Source: Bacillus pumilus (lineage in GTDB: Bacteria; Bacillota; Bacilli; Bacillales; Bacillaceae). From it: DNA of 64,000 nucleotides. The stretch is taken from positions 1,965,001 through 2,029,000 of the forward strand of contig NZ_CP101833.1 in the NCBI RefSeq assembly GCF_024498355.1, in the 5' to 3' direction. Below are positions 25,763 through 35,596 of the stretch, in pieces; the first letter of the stretch is position 1; every line of letters begins with the position of its first letter. The notes beneath the pieces were generated by a model. The model saw only the letters and a list, made by a program, of their open reading frames with translations. It made no database searches and was not told the origin of the DNA. The translations under genes and the position numbers were made by a program.

Positions 25763-28456
25763 ATGTCTGATCAATTTACAAGTCGTGAACAGCGACGTAA
25801 AGCAAGTCAAGAAAACAATAAGAAGCAAAAGAACAAAAAAGGCAAAAAGAAAGCAGGTCTATTTAAAAAAATATTTTTATCTTTACTCGTGATCGGTCTT
25901 CTTTGTTTAGTTGCCGGAATCACAACTTTTGCCGTTTTTGCATCAAGCGCTCCTTCTATTGATGATAGTAAGCTCAAAACACCGTATTCTTCAAAGCTTT
26001 ATGATAAAGACAAAAAAGTGTTTGCAGAAGTTGGTGCGGAAAAAAGAACGTATGTCTCGATTAAAGATATACCCGATGTGGTAAAAGAAGCTTTTATTGC
26101 GACTGAAGATGCACGTTTTTATAAACACCACGGGATTGATCCAATCCGTATTGGCGGTGCCCTTGTCGCAAACGTCGAGGACGGTTTTGGTGCTGAGGGT
26201 GGAAGTACGATTACACAGCAGGTTGTGAAAAACACCCTTCTTAACAACCAAAAGACATTAAAGCGTAAAGTACAGGAAGTATGGCTCTCAATTCAGCTTG
26301 AGCAAAAATACTCTAAAGATGAAATTTTAGAAATGTATCTAAACCGAATTTTCTTCACGCCTCAGGCTTATGGCGTTGGAAAAGCGGCTGAACAATTTTT
26401 CGGTGTCACAGATTTAAATAAACTAACTGTTGCACAGGCTGCCACACTTGCAGGTATGCCGCAGAGTCCTTCTGCCTATAACCCAGTCAAACATCCTGAG
26501 GCAGCGGAGAAACGACGTAATATCGTTTTAAGCCTAATGAAAAAACAAGGCTACATTACAGAGAAAGACTATGACGTTGCAAAAGCAACACCTGTCAGCA
26601 AAACCGTCGTCTCAGCTGATAAATATAAAAGCCAAAACTCAAGTAAGTACTCTGCTTATATTGAAGAAGTCATGGAAGAAGTACAGAAAAAAGCCAAAGT
26701 TGATGTATCAACAGATGGATTAAAAATCTATACATCACTTGATCGAAAAGCACAGGATCACCTAGATGATATTATCAATGGAGATGCTGCTGGATTTACG
26801 AAAGGCATGCAGGCGGGTGTCACCTTGCTTGATACGAAAAATGGTGAAATTCGTGCTATTGGCGGTGGACGTGATGTACCAGCCGGCGGATTTAACTATG
26901 CGACTGATGCAAAACGCCAGCCAGGATCTACAATCAAACCAATCTTAGATTACGGTCCTGTCATTGAAAACAAAAAATGGTCAACATATCAGCAAATTGA
27001 TGATGCACCGTATACGTACTCAAACGGTACACCGATTAATAACTTTGACAGAAGACATTTAGGGAAAATGTCGATGAGAAGTGCTTTGGCACAATCACGA
27101 AACATCCCTGCCCTAAAAGCATTCCAAGAAGCAGGCACAGACAATGCCGTTCAATTCGCCAATAACTTAGGCATGGACTTACCGTCTGATATTCCAGAGT
27201 CCTACTCAATCGGTGGATTTGACGAAGGGGTCTCCTCCCTGAAGATGGCTGGAGCATTTAGTGCATTCGGTAATAACGGATACTATAACGAACCGCATGC
27301 TGTCACGTCTGTTGAGTTTAATGATGGAACAAAGCTTGACCTTACGCCAGATTCTAAAGCGGCAATGAGTGATTACACAGCATTTATGATCACTGATATG
27401 CTGAAAACAGCTGTACAATCTGGAACAGGTACACTTGCACAAGTACCGAACGTTCAAGTAGCTGGTAAAACAGGTACAACCAACTTTACACAAGATGATA
27501 TGAATAAATACAATATCCCTTCTGGCGGTGCGAAAGATTCGTGGTTTGTCGGTTATACGCCGCAATACACAGCAGCTGTTTGGACCGGAATCGGTAACTC
27601 AAAGGATGCGGATGGCAAAATGTGGCTCACAAATTACGAACAGCGCGTTGCCAAAATCGTCTTCCAGCGATTAATTTCTCAAATTGATGATGGAAGCGGC
27701 TCATTTGAAAAACCAGACAGCGTCGTTGAAGCGACCATTGAAAAAGGATCAGATCCAGCAAAATTAGCCGGACCAAATACACCAAGTGACAAGAAGACAA
27801 CAGAATACTTCGTGAAAGGGACTGTTCCAACAAAAGTTTCTGACACATTTGAGAAAAAAGAAGCCGATAAGCCATCTGACTTAAAAGCGGTGTATGATGA
27901 AGAGAAAAAATCCATCACACTGACTTGGGGCTATGATGACGACGCAGATGCCACATTTAATGTGAAGCAGGCTGTCGATGACGGCGGCTATAAAGAAATT
28001 CAAAACAGTTCTGCTAAAGAAGCGGTCATCTCTGATGTGAAGCCTGGCTCCACATATAAGTTCCAAGTGACAGCGACTGTAGAGGATGTCACAAGTAAAG
28101 CGGCTTCTACCTTCCTCACCATTAAAGATGACGAAGATGAGGAAGAAAAAGCGGATGATGAGAACAAAGAAGAAGAGCCGCAGCAGCCTGATGATGAACA
28201 GACAGATCAGACTGACGATAACAAAAATCAAAACCCAGGCACTGATGAGCAGAAGCCAGATGATAAAAAGGATCAAGATCAAGGTGGAAATACGGAAAAC
28301 GGCAATGACAATTCCGATAATGGCTCAGACAGTACAAATGGGAACAGCAACTCACAGAGTGATGCCAATAAAGATAAAAAGAAAGATGACGAGAAAACCA
28401 ATTCTCAAAGCTCAAATGCCCAGTCAAATTCTACTTCTCGAAAAGAAGGCGAATAA
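25763..28456 (+). CDS. ponA: PonA (PBP1), bifunctional class A penicillin-binding protein
   Basis: Makes and cross-links peptidoglycan. The 897-aa protein has a basic cytoplasmic N-terminus, one membrane anchor (about residues 38-62), and a GT51 glycosyltransferase with the catalytic Glu in ATEDARFYKH (about 115) and EGGSTITQQ. The transpeptidase has SxxK in GSTIKP (Ser about 389), SRN (about 446) and KTGT (about 569). An FN3-like domain (about 700-785) is followed by a 100-residue tail rich in Asp, Glu, Asn, Gln, Ser and Lys. B. subtilis PBP1 has a similar disordered tail. ATG at 25763 is preferred; a GTG is just before it. GpsB, encoded at 15 kb, is its known partner. Confidence 0.97.
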   Translation: MSDQFTSREQRRKASQENNKKQKNKKGKKKAGLFKKIFLSLLVIGLLCLVAGITTFAVFASSAPSIDDSKLKTPYSSKLYDKDKKVFAEVGAEKRTYVSIKDIPDVVKEAFIATEDARFYKHHGIDPIRIGGALVANVEDGFGAEGGSTITQQVVKNTLLNNQKTLKRKVQEVWLSIQLEQKYSKDEILEMYLNRIFFTPQAYGVGKAAEQFFGVTDLNKLTVAQAATLAGMPQSPSAYNPVKHPEAAEKRRNIVLSLMKKQGYITEKDYDVAKATPVSKTVVSADKYKSQNSSKYSAYIEEVMEEVQKKAKVDVSTDGLKIYTSLDRKAQDHLDDIINGDAAGFTKGMQAGVTLLDTKNGEIRAIGGGRDVPAGGFNYATDAKRQPGSTIKPILDYGPVIENKKWSTYQQIDDAPYTYSNGTPINNFDRRHLGKMSMRSALAQSRNIPALKAFQEAGTDNAVQFANNLGMDLPSDIPESYSIGGFDEGVSSLKMAGAFSAFGNNGYYNEPHAVTSVEFNDGTKLDLTPDSKAAMSDYTAFMITDMLKTAVQSGTGTLAQVPNVQVAGKTGTTNFTQDDMNKYNIPSGGAKDSWFVGYTPQYTAAVWTGIGNSKDADGKMWLTNYEQRVAKIVFQRLISQIDDGSGSFEKPDSVVEATIEKGSDPAKLAGPNTPSDKKTTEYFVKGTVPTKVSDTFEKKEADKPSDLKAVYDEEKKSITLTWGYDDDADATFNVKQAVDDGGYKEIQNSSAKEAVISDVKPGSTYKFQVTATVEDVTSKAASTFLTIKDDEDEEEKADDENKEEEPQQPDDEQTDQTDDNKNQNPGTDEQKPDDKKDQDQGGNTENGNDNSDNGSDSTNGNSNSQSDANKDKKKDDEKTNSQSSNAQSNSTSRKEGE

Positions 28457-28458
28457 CG

Positions 28459-28494
28459 AAAAAGCACTTGCCATATGAGGCAAGTGCTTTTTTT
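28459..28494. terminator. Bidirectional terminator between ponA and ypoC
   Basis: AAAGCACTTGCC pairs with GGCAAGTGCTTTTTTT around ATATGA, a 12-bp stem. Confidence 0.88.
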
Positions 28495-29002
28495 AACGTT
28501 GTTGTTTTAACTTTTTGAGTGCTTCGTATTTTCCATACTGCTTTTTTAATTCTGTATAAAGCTCGTCCAGTTGAATAAAGCAGTGATATTGAGTAGGCTT
28601 CAGTAAAATGAACTCTAATCGTTCCGTCCAATTAATAGGAGCAACAGGAAATGTTTCTTGTTTGATGTCTTCCCATTCGAGCGTTTGAAGCCTCTCCCCT
28701 TTGATCCAGTAAAACATCGCAACCATACTGACGATTCCTTGCAGCATATCATCCTCTTCACAGCGGGATTTTCTTGTTTGAAAACGAGGAAGCATTTTTT
28801 CTTTTAATTCATTCCATAGTTCGAACATCACAGGAATAAATTCTTCTGTTTTCTTCCACGGAAGCTCGCCTGTTAAAGGCTCTGAAGAGAGATCAAATGC
28901 GAGTGGATTGGCTCTAAGTATATCCATTCGTTCGCCTTTTATCGCTATCTTTTTCTCTTTTAGCTTTTCGACATATGAGGTGAATACAGCTGACCCGCTC
29001 AT
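28493..29002 (-). CDS. ypoC: YpoC, conserved protein coupled to nth
   Basis: A 169-aa soluble protein of unknown function, with Trp-rich helical segments and a basic C-terminus (LKKLKQQR). It belongs to the YpoC family found next to nth and dnaD in bacilli. Its ATG overlaps the nth stop as ATGA, so the two are co-translated. No catalytic motif is evident. Confidence 0.88.
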   Translation of the reverse strand: MSGSAVFTSYVEKLKEKKIAIKGERMDILRANPLAFDLSSEPLTGELPWKKTEEFIPVMFELWNELKEKMLPRFQTRKSRCEEDDMLQGIVSMVAMFYWIKGERLQTLEWEDIKQETFPVAPINWTERLEFILLKPTQYHCFIQLDELYTELKKQYGKYEALKKLKQQR

Positions 29003-29661
29003 GCCAGCTTCACCAGTCCTTTTTTCAGCCTCTTCTGTCCTTCTCTACACATATCAAGAAGCGGACAGGACTCGCACTGCGGCCGCTGCGCCTTGCAATG
29101 ATATCTGCCAAAAAAGATCAGGCGGTGATGCGTCACAGACCAATCTTCTTTTGGCACCTTTTTCATTAGGGTTTGCTCTACTTCAAGAACAGAATCCTTC
29201 CACCGGCAAATCCCAAGGCGCTTGCTGACTCGTTCTACGTGTGTGTCTACAGCAATGGCCGGCACTCCAAAAGCGACAGATACGACGACATTTGCCGTTT
29301 TTCGGCCAACACCAGGAAGCTTGACAAGCTCATCCCGGTCCTTTGGCACTTCACCGCCATATTCTTCAATCAGCATTTTGCTCAATTTTTGAATATTTTT
29401 CGCCTTATTCCGATAAAGGCCAATTGAGCGAATATCTTGCTGCAATTCTTCAAGCGGTACACTTAAGTAGTCTTCTGGTGTTTTATATTTTTGAAATAAA
29501 GTTTTGGTCACTTTGTTCACAAGTACGTCTGTACATTGAGCGGAGAGTGCGACAGCGATCACAAGTTCAAACGGATTTGAATGAACAAGCTCACACTCAG
29601 CCTCTGGAAACATATCTCCTATAATATCTAAGCACTCATTGATTTGTTTTTTTGATAACAT
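28999..29661 (-). CDS. nth: Nth, endonuclease III
   Basis: DNA glycosylase/AP lyase that removes oxidised pyrimidines. It has 220 aa. The helix-hairpin-helix LPGVGRKTA (115-123) carries the catalytic Lys121, and Asp139 follows in AVDTHVERVS. The Fe-S ligands Cys189, Cys196, Cys199 and Cys205 have canonical C-x6-C-x2-C-x5-C spacing. The start is ATG at 29661 with AAAGGAGAAGG upstream. It is the middle gene of dnaD-nth-ypoC, separated from dnaD by 17 bases. Confidence 0.97.
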   Translation of the reverse strand: MLSKKQINECLDIIGDMFPEAECELVHSNPFELVIAVALSAQCTDVLVNKVTKTLFQKYKTPEDYLSVPLEELQQDIRSIGLYRNKAKNIQKLSKMLIEEYGGEVPKDRDELVKLPGVGRKTANVVVSVAFGVPAIAVDTHVERVSKRLGICRWKDSVLEVEQTLMKKVPKEDWSVTHHRLIFFGRYHCKAQRPQCESCPLLDMCREGQKRLKKGLVKLA

Positions 29662-29678
29662 GCCTTCTCCTTTATTGG

Positions 29679-30383
29679 TTATTGTTCCAGCCAATTATAA
29701 AAAGGAACTTGTCGTTTATAAGATGAAGTCTCTTCTTTTGAAGGTGTGGCTTTTTGCTGTGAACGGAAATGCTGGCTATGCTCTTTCGCTTCTTCCGCTG
29801 TTTTCAGCCCTTTCTTTTTCCACTCAAATAAAATTCGATCGATATAACGGAAATTTAATTTCCCTGATAAAACCGCTTCTCTAAGTGCTAAACGAATCAT
29901 CGCCGCATCATGATGATCTTGATCCATCCAGATAGAGAGTGTTTCTCCTTCAAGAGGAGACAGCGGTCTGCCGAATTCATCTTCAAATAGTGCATATAAA
30001 GACTTTTCAGCCTGCACATGATTCTTTTGTGCTTCTTTCGCCTGTTTTGCTTCTAAAAAGTCATACAGCACGCCCCATAAAGGCTCTACTGAATACCGGT
30101 CATGCTGAATACCTGATCTGTCTTCAAACGGCTGAATCGAAATAAACCCCTTTTGGATTAAATGCTGCACCATATACGCACACTCTTCAGCAGAAATGGT
30201 CATGCCATGAGAAAGCTCTTCAAATGTTTGAAAGAAAACGCCTTGTTCTTCATTCATTTTAATCTTTAGCATCACCATCATTTGTGATTCATTCAGTCCT
30301 AACTGCTCATAATGAGCAATCAGCAAATTAGGCAAACTTGTCGAACCCATTTGCTGCATATTAATAAATTGCTGCCTATTCAT
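29679..30383 (-). CDS. dnaD: DnaD, primosome component
   Basis: Replication-initiation and restart protein that binds DnaA and helps load the DnaC helicase. It has 234 aa. The winged-helix N-terminal domain (about 1-100) is followed by the DnaB/DnaD domain (about 125-200, with LSPLEGETLSIWMDQDHHDA and YIDRILFEWKKKGLKT) and the basic tail ending RQVPFYNWLEQ. The start at 30383 matches the conserved MNRQQFINMQ and follows AGAGGTG. Confidence 0.96.
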   Translation of the reverse strand: MNRQQFINMQQMGSTSLPNLLIAHYEQLGLNESQMMVMLKIKMNEEQGVFFQTFEELSHGMTISAEECAYMVQHLIQKGFISIQPFEDRSGIQHDRYSVEPLWGVLYDFLEAKQAKEAQKNHVQAEKSLYALFEDEFGRPLSPLEGETLSIWMDQDHHDAAMIRLALREAVLSGKLNFRYIDRILFEWKKKGLKTAEEAKEHSQHFRSQQKATPSKEETSSYKRQVPFYNWLEQ

Positions 30384-30449
30384 CGGATACACCTCTTCAC
30401 TTTAAGTATATCACGTTTTATTTCACGTGCCCTCCTAAAAAGACGTTTG

Positions 30450-30477
30450 AAAAAGCCTCCATATGTTGGAGGCTTTA
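30450..30477 (-). terminator. Terminator of asnS
   Basis: AAAGCCTCC/GGAGGCTTTTTC stem on the minus strand, just after the asnS stop; separates asnS from dnaD. Confidence 0.8.
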
Positions 30478-30481
30478 CGTC

Positions 30482-31777
30482 TTAAGGATATAAACGGTTT
30501 AATAATCTTGGGAATGGAATGGTTTCACGCACATGCGGCGCTCCGCTAATCCAAGCAACTGTTCGTTCAAGTCCAAGACCAAAACCTGAATGCGGGACAG
30601 AACCGTATTGTCTTAATTCTGTGTACCATTTGTAAGTTTCTTGATCTAACCCGTGTTCTTTTAGTCTTGCTTCAAGCAGCTCAAGATCATGAACACGCTC
30701 AGAGCCGCCGATAATCTCTCCGTAGCCTTCTGGTGCAATTAAGTCTGCACAAAGGACTACGTCATCACGGTCTGGTGCTGGCTGCATATAAAACGGTTTT
30801 AATGAAGTTGGGTAATGAGTGATAAACACTGGTTTATCATAGCTTTCGGCGATTGCTGTTTCATGAGGCGCTCCGAAGTCATCTCCCCATTCAATATCAT
30901 CAAATCCTTTATCCTGTAAGAATTTGACCGCTTCATCATAAGTGATGCGCGGGAATGGTGCTTTGATATTTTCTAATTTAGCTGTATCACGGCCAAGTGT
31001 GTGCAGCTCCACTTTACAGTTTTCGAGTACACTTTGAACAACGTGAGACACATAATTTTCTTGATACTCAAGGTTTTCATTAAATTCTACAAAAGCCATC
31101 TCAGGCTCGATCATCCAAAACTCGATTAAATGGCGTTTTGTTTTAGATTTTTCAGCTCTAAATGTTGGGCCAAATGAGAATACTTTTCCGAGTGCCATCG
31201 CAGCAGCTTCCATGTAAAGCTGTCCACTTTGAGAAAGGTACGCATCTTCATCAAAATATTTAGTAGCAAACAGCTCAGTTGTTCCTTCAGGTGCACTTCC
31301 TGTTAAAATGGGCGGATCCACTTTCACGAAGCCTTCTTGATGGAAAAACTCATATGTAGCACGAATAATCTCATTACGGATTTTCATAATGGCATGCTGT
31401 TTTTTTGAACGAAGCCATAAATGACGGTGATCCATTAAGAATTCTGTCCCGTGCTCTTTTGGTGTAATTGGGTAATCAGTTGCTTCGTGAATCACTTCAA
31501 TGGATTTCACTTGTAATTCAAAACCAAGTGGTGAACGCTCATCTTTTGTCACTTGTCCTGTCACATAGACAGATGTTTCTTGTGTGACTGATTTCGCAAG
31601 CTTAAAGACATCCTCTTCCACTTCTGCTTTTACAACGACTCCTTGAATAAAGCCTGTCCCGTCACGCAGCTGCAAGAATGCAATTTTTCCGCTTGAACGT
31701 TTATTGGCAATCCATGCGCCGATTGTTACTTCTTCATCGACGTGTTTGAACACTTGATTAATAGTTGTTTTCAACAT
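30482..31777 (-). CDS. asnS: AsnS, asparaginyl-tRNA synthetase
   Basis: Charges tRNA-Asn. The 431-aa class IIb enzyme has an N-terminal OB-fold anticodon domain (about 1-115) and the catalytic core with motif 2 ([21 protein letters not shown]) and motif 3 ([10 protein letters not shown]). ATG at 31777 follows TTGGAGGG. An upstream in-frame start at 31840 has no ribosome binding site. A strong promoter lies directly upstream. In B. subtilis aspB precedes asnS; here it is missing. No T-box leader is seen in the 60-base leader. Confidence 0.97.
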   Translation of the reverse strand: MLKTTINQVFKHVDEEVTIGAWIANKRSSGKIAFLQLRDGTGFIQGVVVKAEVEEDVFKLAKSVTQETSVYVTGQVTKDERSPLGFELQVKSIEVIHEATDYPITPKEHGTEFLMDHRHLWLRSKKQHAIMKIRNEIIRATYEFFHQEGFVKVDPPILTGSAPEGTTELFATKYFDEDAYLSQSGQLYMEAAAMALGKVFSFGPTFRAEKSKTKRHLIEFWMIEPEMAFVEFNENLEYQENYVSHVVQSVLENCKVELHTLGRDTAKLENIKAPFPRITYDEAVKFLQDKGFDDIEWGDDFGAPHETAIAESYDKPVFITHYPTSLKPFYMQPAPDRDDVVLCADLIAPEGYGEIIGGSERVHDLELLEARLKEHGLDQETYKWYTELRQYGSVPHSGFGLGLERTVAWISGAPHVRETIPFPRLLNRLYP

Positions 31778-31843
31778 ATTTCCCTCCAAAGCCAGAAAGA
31801 AACTCACCTTTTTAATAGGTGTGATTCTTTTTTCATACATTTT

Positions 31844-31873
31844 ATTATAACCGTTCTAAATCAGCATGGTCAA
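31844..31873 (-). promoter_or_regulatory. Sigma-A promoter of asnS
   Basis: Minus-strand TTGACC (31868-31873), 18 bases, TATAAT (31844-31849), a near-consensus promoter in the short gap after ypmB. A small CACCT/AGGTG hairpin lies in the leader. Confidence 0.8.
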
Positions 31874-31889
31874 CGCAAGACAGGAGAAA

Positions 31890-32375
31890 CTACGGTGTTA
31901 AATTTTTTTCCACTCGTCCTGTTGTAAAATCGACATAGCTGAAGCTATATTGGTTGTTCTCATTTAAGTACGTCACTTCCCAAAGGAGTACGTCACCTTC
32001 TCTTGCTAATTTGACATCCTTTACCTTAGAAACGGTGTTCTCCTTTTGAACAGCTTGTACTGCTTGGTTTGAGGTAATGCCTTCTTTTGCTTTTTTTTCG
32101 ATCACTTTTTCTTTTTTGCTGGCAGGTACCCACACATAGGTCGTTTCATTTTGTTTGTTTTTTCCTTCAACAATAAATTGTTTTTCTTTCCCAACAAAGG
32201 TTTCCACTTGCTCGACCTGTACTATTTTTGCTTGTTCTTTTGCTCGTTCAATCGCTGCCTCATGACCTTGTTCTTTTTGCCCCATGGCAATCTGATAAAT
32301 CCATGCAAAGCTGATGATGCCAATGAGTAAAACGAGAGCCACAACGGACGAAATAATCCAGACTATTCTTTTCAT
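31890..32375 (-). CDS. ypmB: YpmB, membrane-anchored PepSY-like protein
   Basis: A 161-aa protein with an N-terminal membrane segment (about residues 4-27) and an extracytoplasmic PepSY-like/DUF5590 domain containing ITSNQAVQAVQKE and a final strand region SFSYVDFTTGRV. Function unknown. It lies after ypmA with 12 bases between them, matching the B. subtilis pair. Confidence 0.9.
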   Translation of the reverse strand: MKRIVWIISSVVALVLLIGIISFAWIYQIAMGQKEQGHEAAIERAKEQAKIVQVEQVETFVGKEKQFIVEGKNKQNETTYVWVPASKKEKVIEKKAKEGITSNQAVQAVQKENTVSKVKDVKLAREGDVLLWEVTYLNENNQYSFSYVDFTTGRVEKNLTP

Positions 32376-32387
32376 GTCAAGCTTCCC

Positions 32388-32558
32388 CTATGTGCGATAT
32401 ATTGTAAATATCGCTTGATTTTGATCTTCTTGATCTAATGCTAACCCAAACATCAGATCTTCTCTTTTCAGCGTTCTGTTCAACAAATCAACGATTTTGT
32501 ATAGGTCTTCTGAATGCTGAATGTGAACAGTTGAAAGTACCTCTATTTTACTTTCCAC
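32388..32558 (-). CDS. ypmA: YpmA, small conserved protein (56 aa)
   Basis: A 56-aa protein of unknown function, starting at GTG (32558) with GAGGAGGAA upstream. The sequence ESKIEVLSTV, VDLLNRTLKRE, LMFGLALDQED and the end IFTIYRT match B. subtilis YpmA as I know it. The start codon and small size make it easy to miss. It probably forms an operon with ypmB. Confidence 0.92.
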   Translation of the reverse strand: MESKIEVLSTVHIQHSEDLYKIVDLLNRTLKREDLMFGLALDQEDQNQAIFTIYRT

Positions 32559-32679
32559 TTCTAATTCCTCCTCGGTACGTAAATATTGTTAGTCATACTT
32601 TTCTGCGCGGGAACCGATACTATTTTTACAACGGAACACAAAAAGCCGTTACGATAAATTAACTCCAAACCCACACCAG

Positions 32680-32707
32680 CTAAAGGCCGCTTATGACAGC
32701 GGCTTTT
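32680..32707 (-). terminator. Terminator overlapping the end of dinG
   Basis: GCCGCT/AGCGGC stem with flanking AAAG and TTTT; it includes the dinG stop codon. Confidence 0.65.
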
Positions 32708-35483
32708 CGTTGTTTAGCTTCTCTATATACGCCGCAAGTGATTCCTTTGACATCTCATGGACAGGTGCATGAGGAAGTGATTCTAAAAAGAGTTTTCCAT
32801 ATGAAGCGGTTTTCACTCGGCGGTCTAAGATCAGCAATGTACCTATGTCCTTTTCAGAGCGAAGCAGGCGTCCTGCTCCTTGCTTGAAGGTTAAGACAGC
32901 TTCTGGAAGAGCAACGGCTTTAAACGGATTCTTCCCTTGTTTTTTAGCTGCTTCGCATTTTGCTTCAATGAGCGGTGAATCAGGCGGCCGGAAAGGAAGA
33001 CGTGCCATAATGACAGTCGTCAGCTCAGAGCCTGGAAAATCGACTCCCTCCCAAAAACTACCCGTACCAAGTAAAATGGCTTGCTTTGCTAATTTGAACA
33101 TTTTCGTCAATTTCACAGGGCTTCCACCTGTCAGACCTTGAGCAAACAGGGCTGATTGCATGCCTCCTGTTCTCAGCTCTTCATACACTGCTTTTAACAT
33201 TTCATGTGAATTAAACAAGACCAATATCTTCGCTTTATGCTGCTTTTCCATGATCTTAATATATCCTGCTGCTTGCTTCACATAGTCTCGTTCATCACGG
33301 TTTGTAATTGGCGGCATGTCAGCCGGTACAATAACCTTGAGCTGTTTTTCAAGTTCAAAAGGTGAATCAATTTGGACAAGGTGCGGGTAAAAATCTTGCA
33401 GGCCAAATCGCTCTAAGCAATAATCAAAGCGATGGTTGACTGTGAGTGTTCCTGATGTGAGAACCACACTTTTTTTGTTCATAAAAAATCGATCAGCCAA
33501 AAGCTCCCCTGTATCTAGCGGCTGTGCATGCATAAAGACAGCATTTTTGGCACCCTTTGCATCAATTTCTATCCAAACCGTTTCATCGTTTTTCGGTTCA
33601 AAAATAAACCGGTACAGCGTACTGCAAAATGTATGCATAAACGACATGACTTGATCGTATTCCTCTGCTTCAAAGGCAAAGTGTTCTGTCAGCTGATCAC
33701 TTTTATGAAGAAGCTCGTTTTTTTGCTGCTCATACAGCTTCTCACAAGCAATTAACAAGGAACAAAGCTTACTTGCTGTCTCTTTAATCCGTTTCCACTG
33801 AGCATGCTTTGAATGATGACGTACTCTATAAATGAGACGATTGATGTCTGCTTTTGGTTTTGTCCTTTTGACAAAAGAATGCACTGTGCTAAAGAAAGCG
33901 TCACTTTCCATTTGAAGCTGATTGAGATATTCATCCATTTCGATAAAGGTATCTGTCGATAAACCTGCACCGTGAAATCTCTTTTTCAGTTTCTTTAACA
34001 GTCCGCCTTGTAAGGAGCCAATCTGTGTTAATTTCGCATGAAGCTGGATATAAGATGCATTGTCCCCTAGTGTTTCATTGGCTGTTTTCTCAAATTGATG
34101 GGCTTCGTCAATCACATATACGTCTGCATGCTGAAAGATAGACGATGCCTCGGTTTGTGATAAGAGCAGGCGGTGATTCGTTAAAATTAAATCAGCTGTT
34201 TTTGCTCTTCTTTTGGCGCGTTCATAAAAGCAATATTCTTTAAAGCGGCGCTTTTTCGATGTAAACGGCATGTGCACACAGGAAATTCGATCTTTTATAT
34301 TTGCAGCACCTGACGGTAAATTCAGTTCAGATAAATCACCCGTCTCTGTTACAAGGAGCCACATTAATATTTGCGCTTTTGTTAAGACAACATCATAGTT
34401 ATCATCTTCCTCATGGAGTACGTGCTCAAACTTATCTAAACAAATATAATGTGCTCGTCCTTTGAATACACAGGCAGCTGGCTCAAATGGGAGCAATTGA
34501 TTTAAAAGCGGCACATCACGCTGAAGCATTTGCTGCTGCAAAAGAATGGAATATGTACTAATAATGACAGGTTTTCCTGATTTCTTTGCCTCTAAAGCAG
34601 CTGGAATGAGATAAGCCAGTGTTTTCCCGATTCCTGGTGCCGCTTCAATTATAGCGTAGGCCCTTTCATGAAACACGTCTCTGACTTTATTCATCATCGT
34701 GAGCTGGCCTTCTCTTACTTCATAGCCTTCTAACGTTTGCGGAAGCTTCTCTTTTATCTCCTCAAACAGCTTTTCGTCGTCTGCGCCTACTGAATGTGTC
34801 GTATCATTTGTGCGATTGGTCACATCTTTTACAGCAAAAGAGCCGACTTCCACCAAAGAATCTTCCTGACTAGAATGACTCGTTTCAAGCTGCTTAATTA
34901 AAAGTCCAATATCACTTAAAAGATATGAAGATAATCTGCGCAGCTGCTTTAACACATTTGGCGGTGTATGTTTTAATTGGTGTAACAAGGTTAAAAATAA
35001 CATGGCAGTAACTTCCGCATCACTATCCGCTCGGTGCGGGTGGTCATGTGGAAGCATGAGCTCTTCACTTAATTCAGTTAACTTGTAACCTTCAAGCTCA
35101 GGATAAAGAATTCTAGAAATCTCAACCGTATCAATCGCTAGCACATCCAGCTCATTTTTCCCGCATGCTTTTAGTTCATCATTTAAAAAGTTCAAGTCAA
35201 AATGAACATTGTGCGCAACAAAATAAGCGCCATGTATGAGGTCATACACCTCTTGGGCAATATCCTCAAAAAACACCGCATCGTCAACCATGTGCTGCTG
35301 AATGCCTGTCAGCTGTTCAATAAATCCAGGGATCGCCTTCCCTGGGTTCACATATTTTGAATACCGTTCGACAATTTGTCCATTTTCAATGACCACCGCA
35401 GCAATTTGAATGATTTTATCACCCTTCTTTGGTGAATTCCCGGTGGTTTCAATATCAACGACAACAAACCTTTGATCGGTCAT
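32691..35483 (-). CDS. dinG: DinG-type exonuclease with helicase-like domain
   Basis: Gram-positive DinG: an N-terminal 3'-5' exonuclease fused to a helicase-like ATPase. The 930-aa protein starts with a DEDDh domain: DIETTG (Asp10, Glu12), HNVHFDLNFL (from 91) and HRADSDA (150-156). Walker A APGIGKT is at about 282-288, the DEAH box is VIDEAH near 460, and GAGRLLRSE is motif VI. The S. aureus relative is an exonuclease with little helicase activity. Despite the name, induction by DNA damage is not shown here. Confidence 0.94.
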   Translation of the reverse strand: MTDQRFVVVDIETTGNSPKKGDKIIQIAAVVIENGQIVERYSKYVNPGKAIPGFIEQLTGIQQHMVDDAVFFEDIAQEVYDLIHGAYFVAHNVHFDLNFLNDELKACGKNELDVLAIDTVEISRILYPELEGYKLTELSEELMLPHDHPHRADSDAEVTAMLFLTLLHQLKHTPPNVLKQLRRLSSYLLSDIGLLIKQLETSHSSQEDSLVEVGSFAVKDVTNRTNDTTHSVGADDEKLFEEIKEKLPQTLEGYEVREGQLTMMNKVRDVFHERAYAIIEAAPGIGKTLAYLIPAALEAKKSGKPVIISTYSILLQQQMLQRDVPLLNQLLPFEPAACVFKGRAHYICLDKFEHVLHEEDDNYDVVLTKAQILMWLLVTETGDLSELNLPSGAANIKDRISCVHMPFTSKKRRFKEYCFYERAKRRAKTADLILTNHRLLLSQTEASSIFQHADVYVIDEAHQFEKTANETLGDNASYIQLHAKLTQIGSLQGGLLKKLKKRFHGAGLSTDTFIEMDEYLNQLQMESDAFFSTVHSFVKRTKPKADINRLIYRVRHHSKHAQWKRIKETASKLCSLLIACEKLYEQQKNELLHKSDQLTEHFAFEAEEYDQVMSFMHTFCSTLYRFIFEPKNDETVWIEIDAKGAKNAVFMHAQPLDTGELLADRFFMNKKSVVLTSGTLTVNHRFDYCLERFGLQDFYPHLVQIDSPFELEKQLKVIVPADMPPITNRDERDYVKQAAGYIKIMEKQHKAKILVLFNSHEMLKAVYEELRTGGMQSALFAQGLTGGSPVKLTKMFKLAKQAILLGTGSFWEGVDFPGSELTTVIMARLPFRPPDSPLIEAKCEAAKKQGKNPFKAVALPEAVLTFKQGAGRLLRSEKDIGTLLILDRRVKTASYGKLFLESLPHAPVHEMSKESLAAYIEKLNNEKPLS

Positions 35484-35547
35484 AAAATGGACACCTCAAT
35501 TCCTCGTTCCACTCGAAGTGAAACACGCTCTGGGCAATATAACTGAA

Positions 35548-35585
35548 ACAGAACAGCTTCTTTTCATGAAACTGTCCTGTTTACA
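35548..35585 (-). terminator. Imperfect hairpin after panD
   Basis: ACAGGACAGTTTC pairs imperfectly with GAAGCTGTTCTGT; it lies 12-45 bases after the panD stop and probably ends the panBCD transcript. The T-run is short. Confidence 0.5.
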
Positions 35586-35596
35586 TGTAGCGTGCG

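Noticed and set aside
28086..28478. Long basic and hydrophobic frames overlapping the ponA tail
   Set aside because: They are shadows of the low-complexity tail; composition follows from codon repeats and no binding sites are seen.
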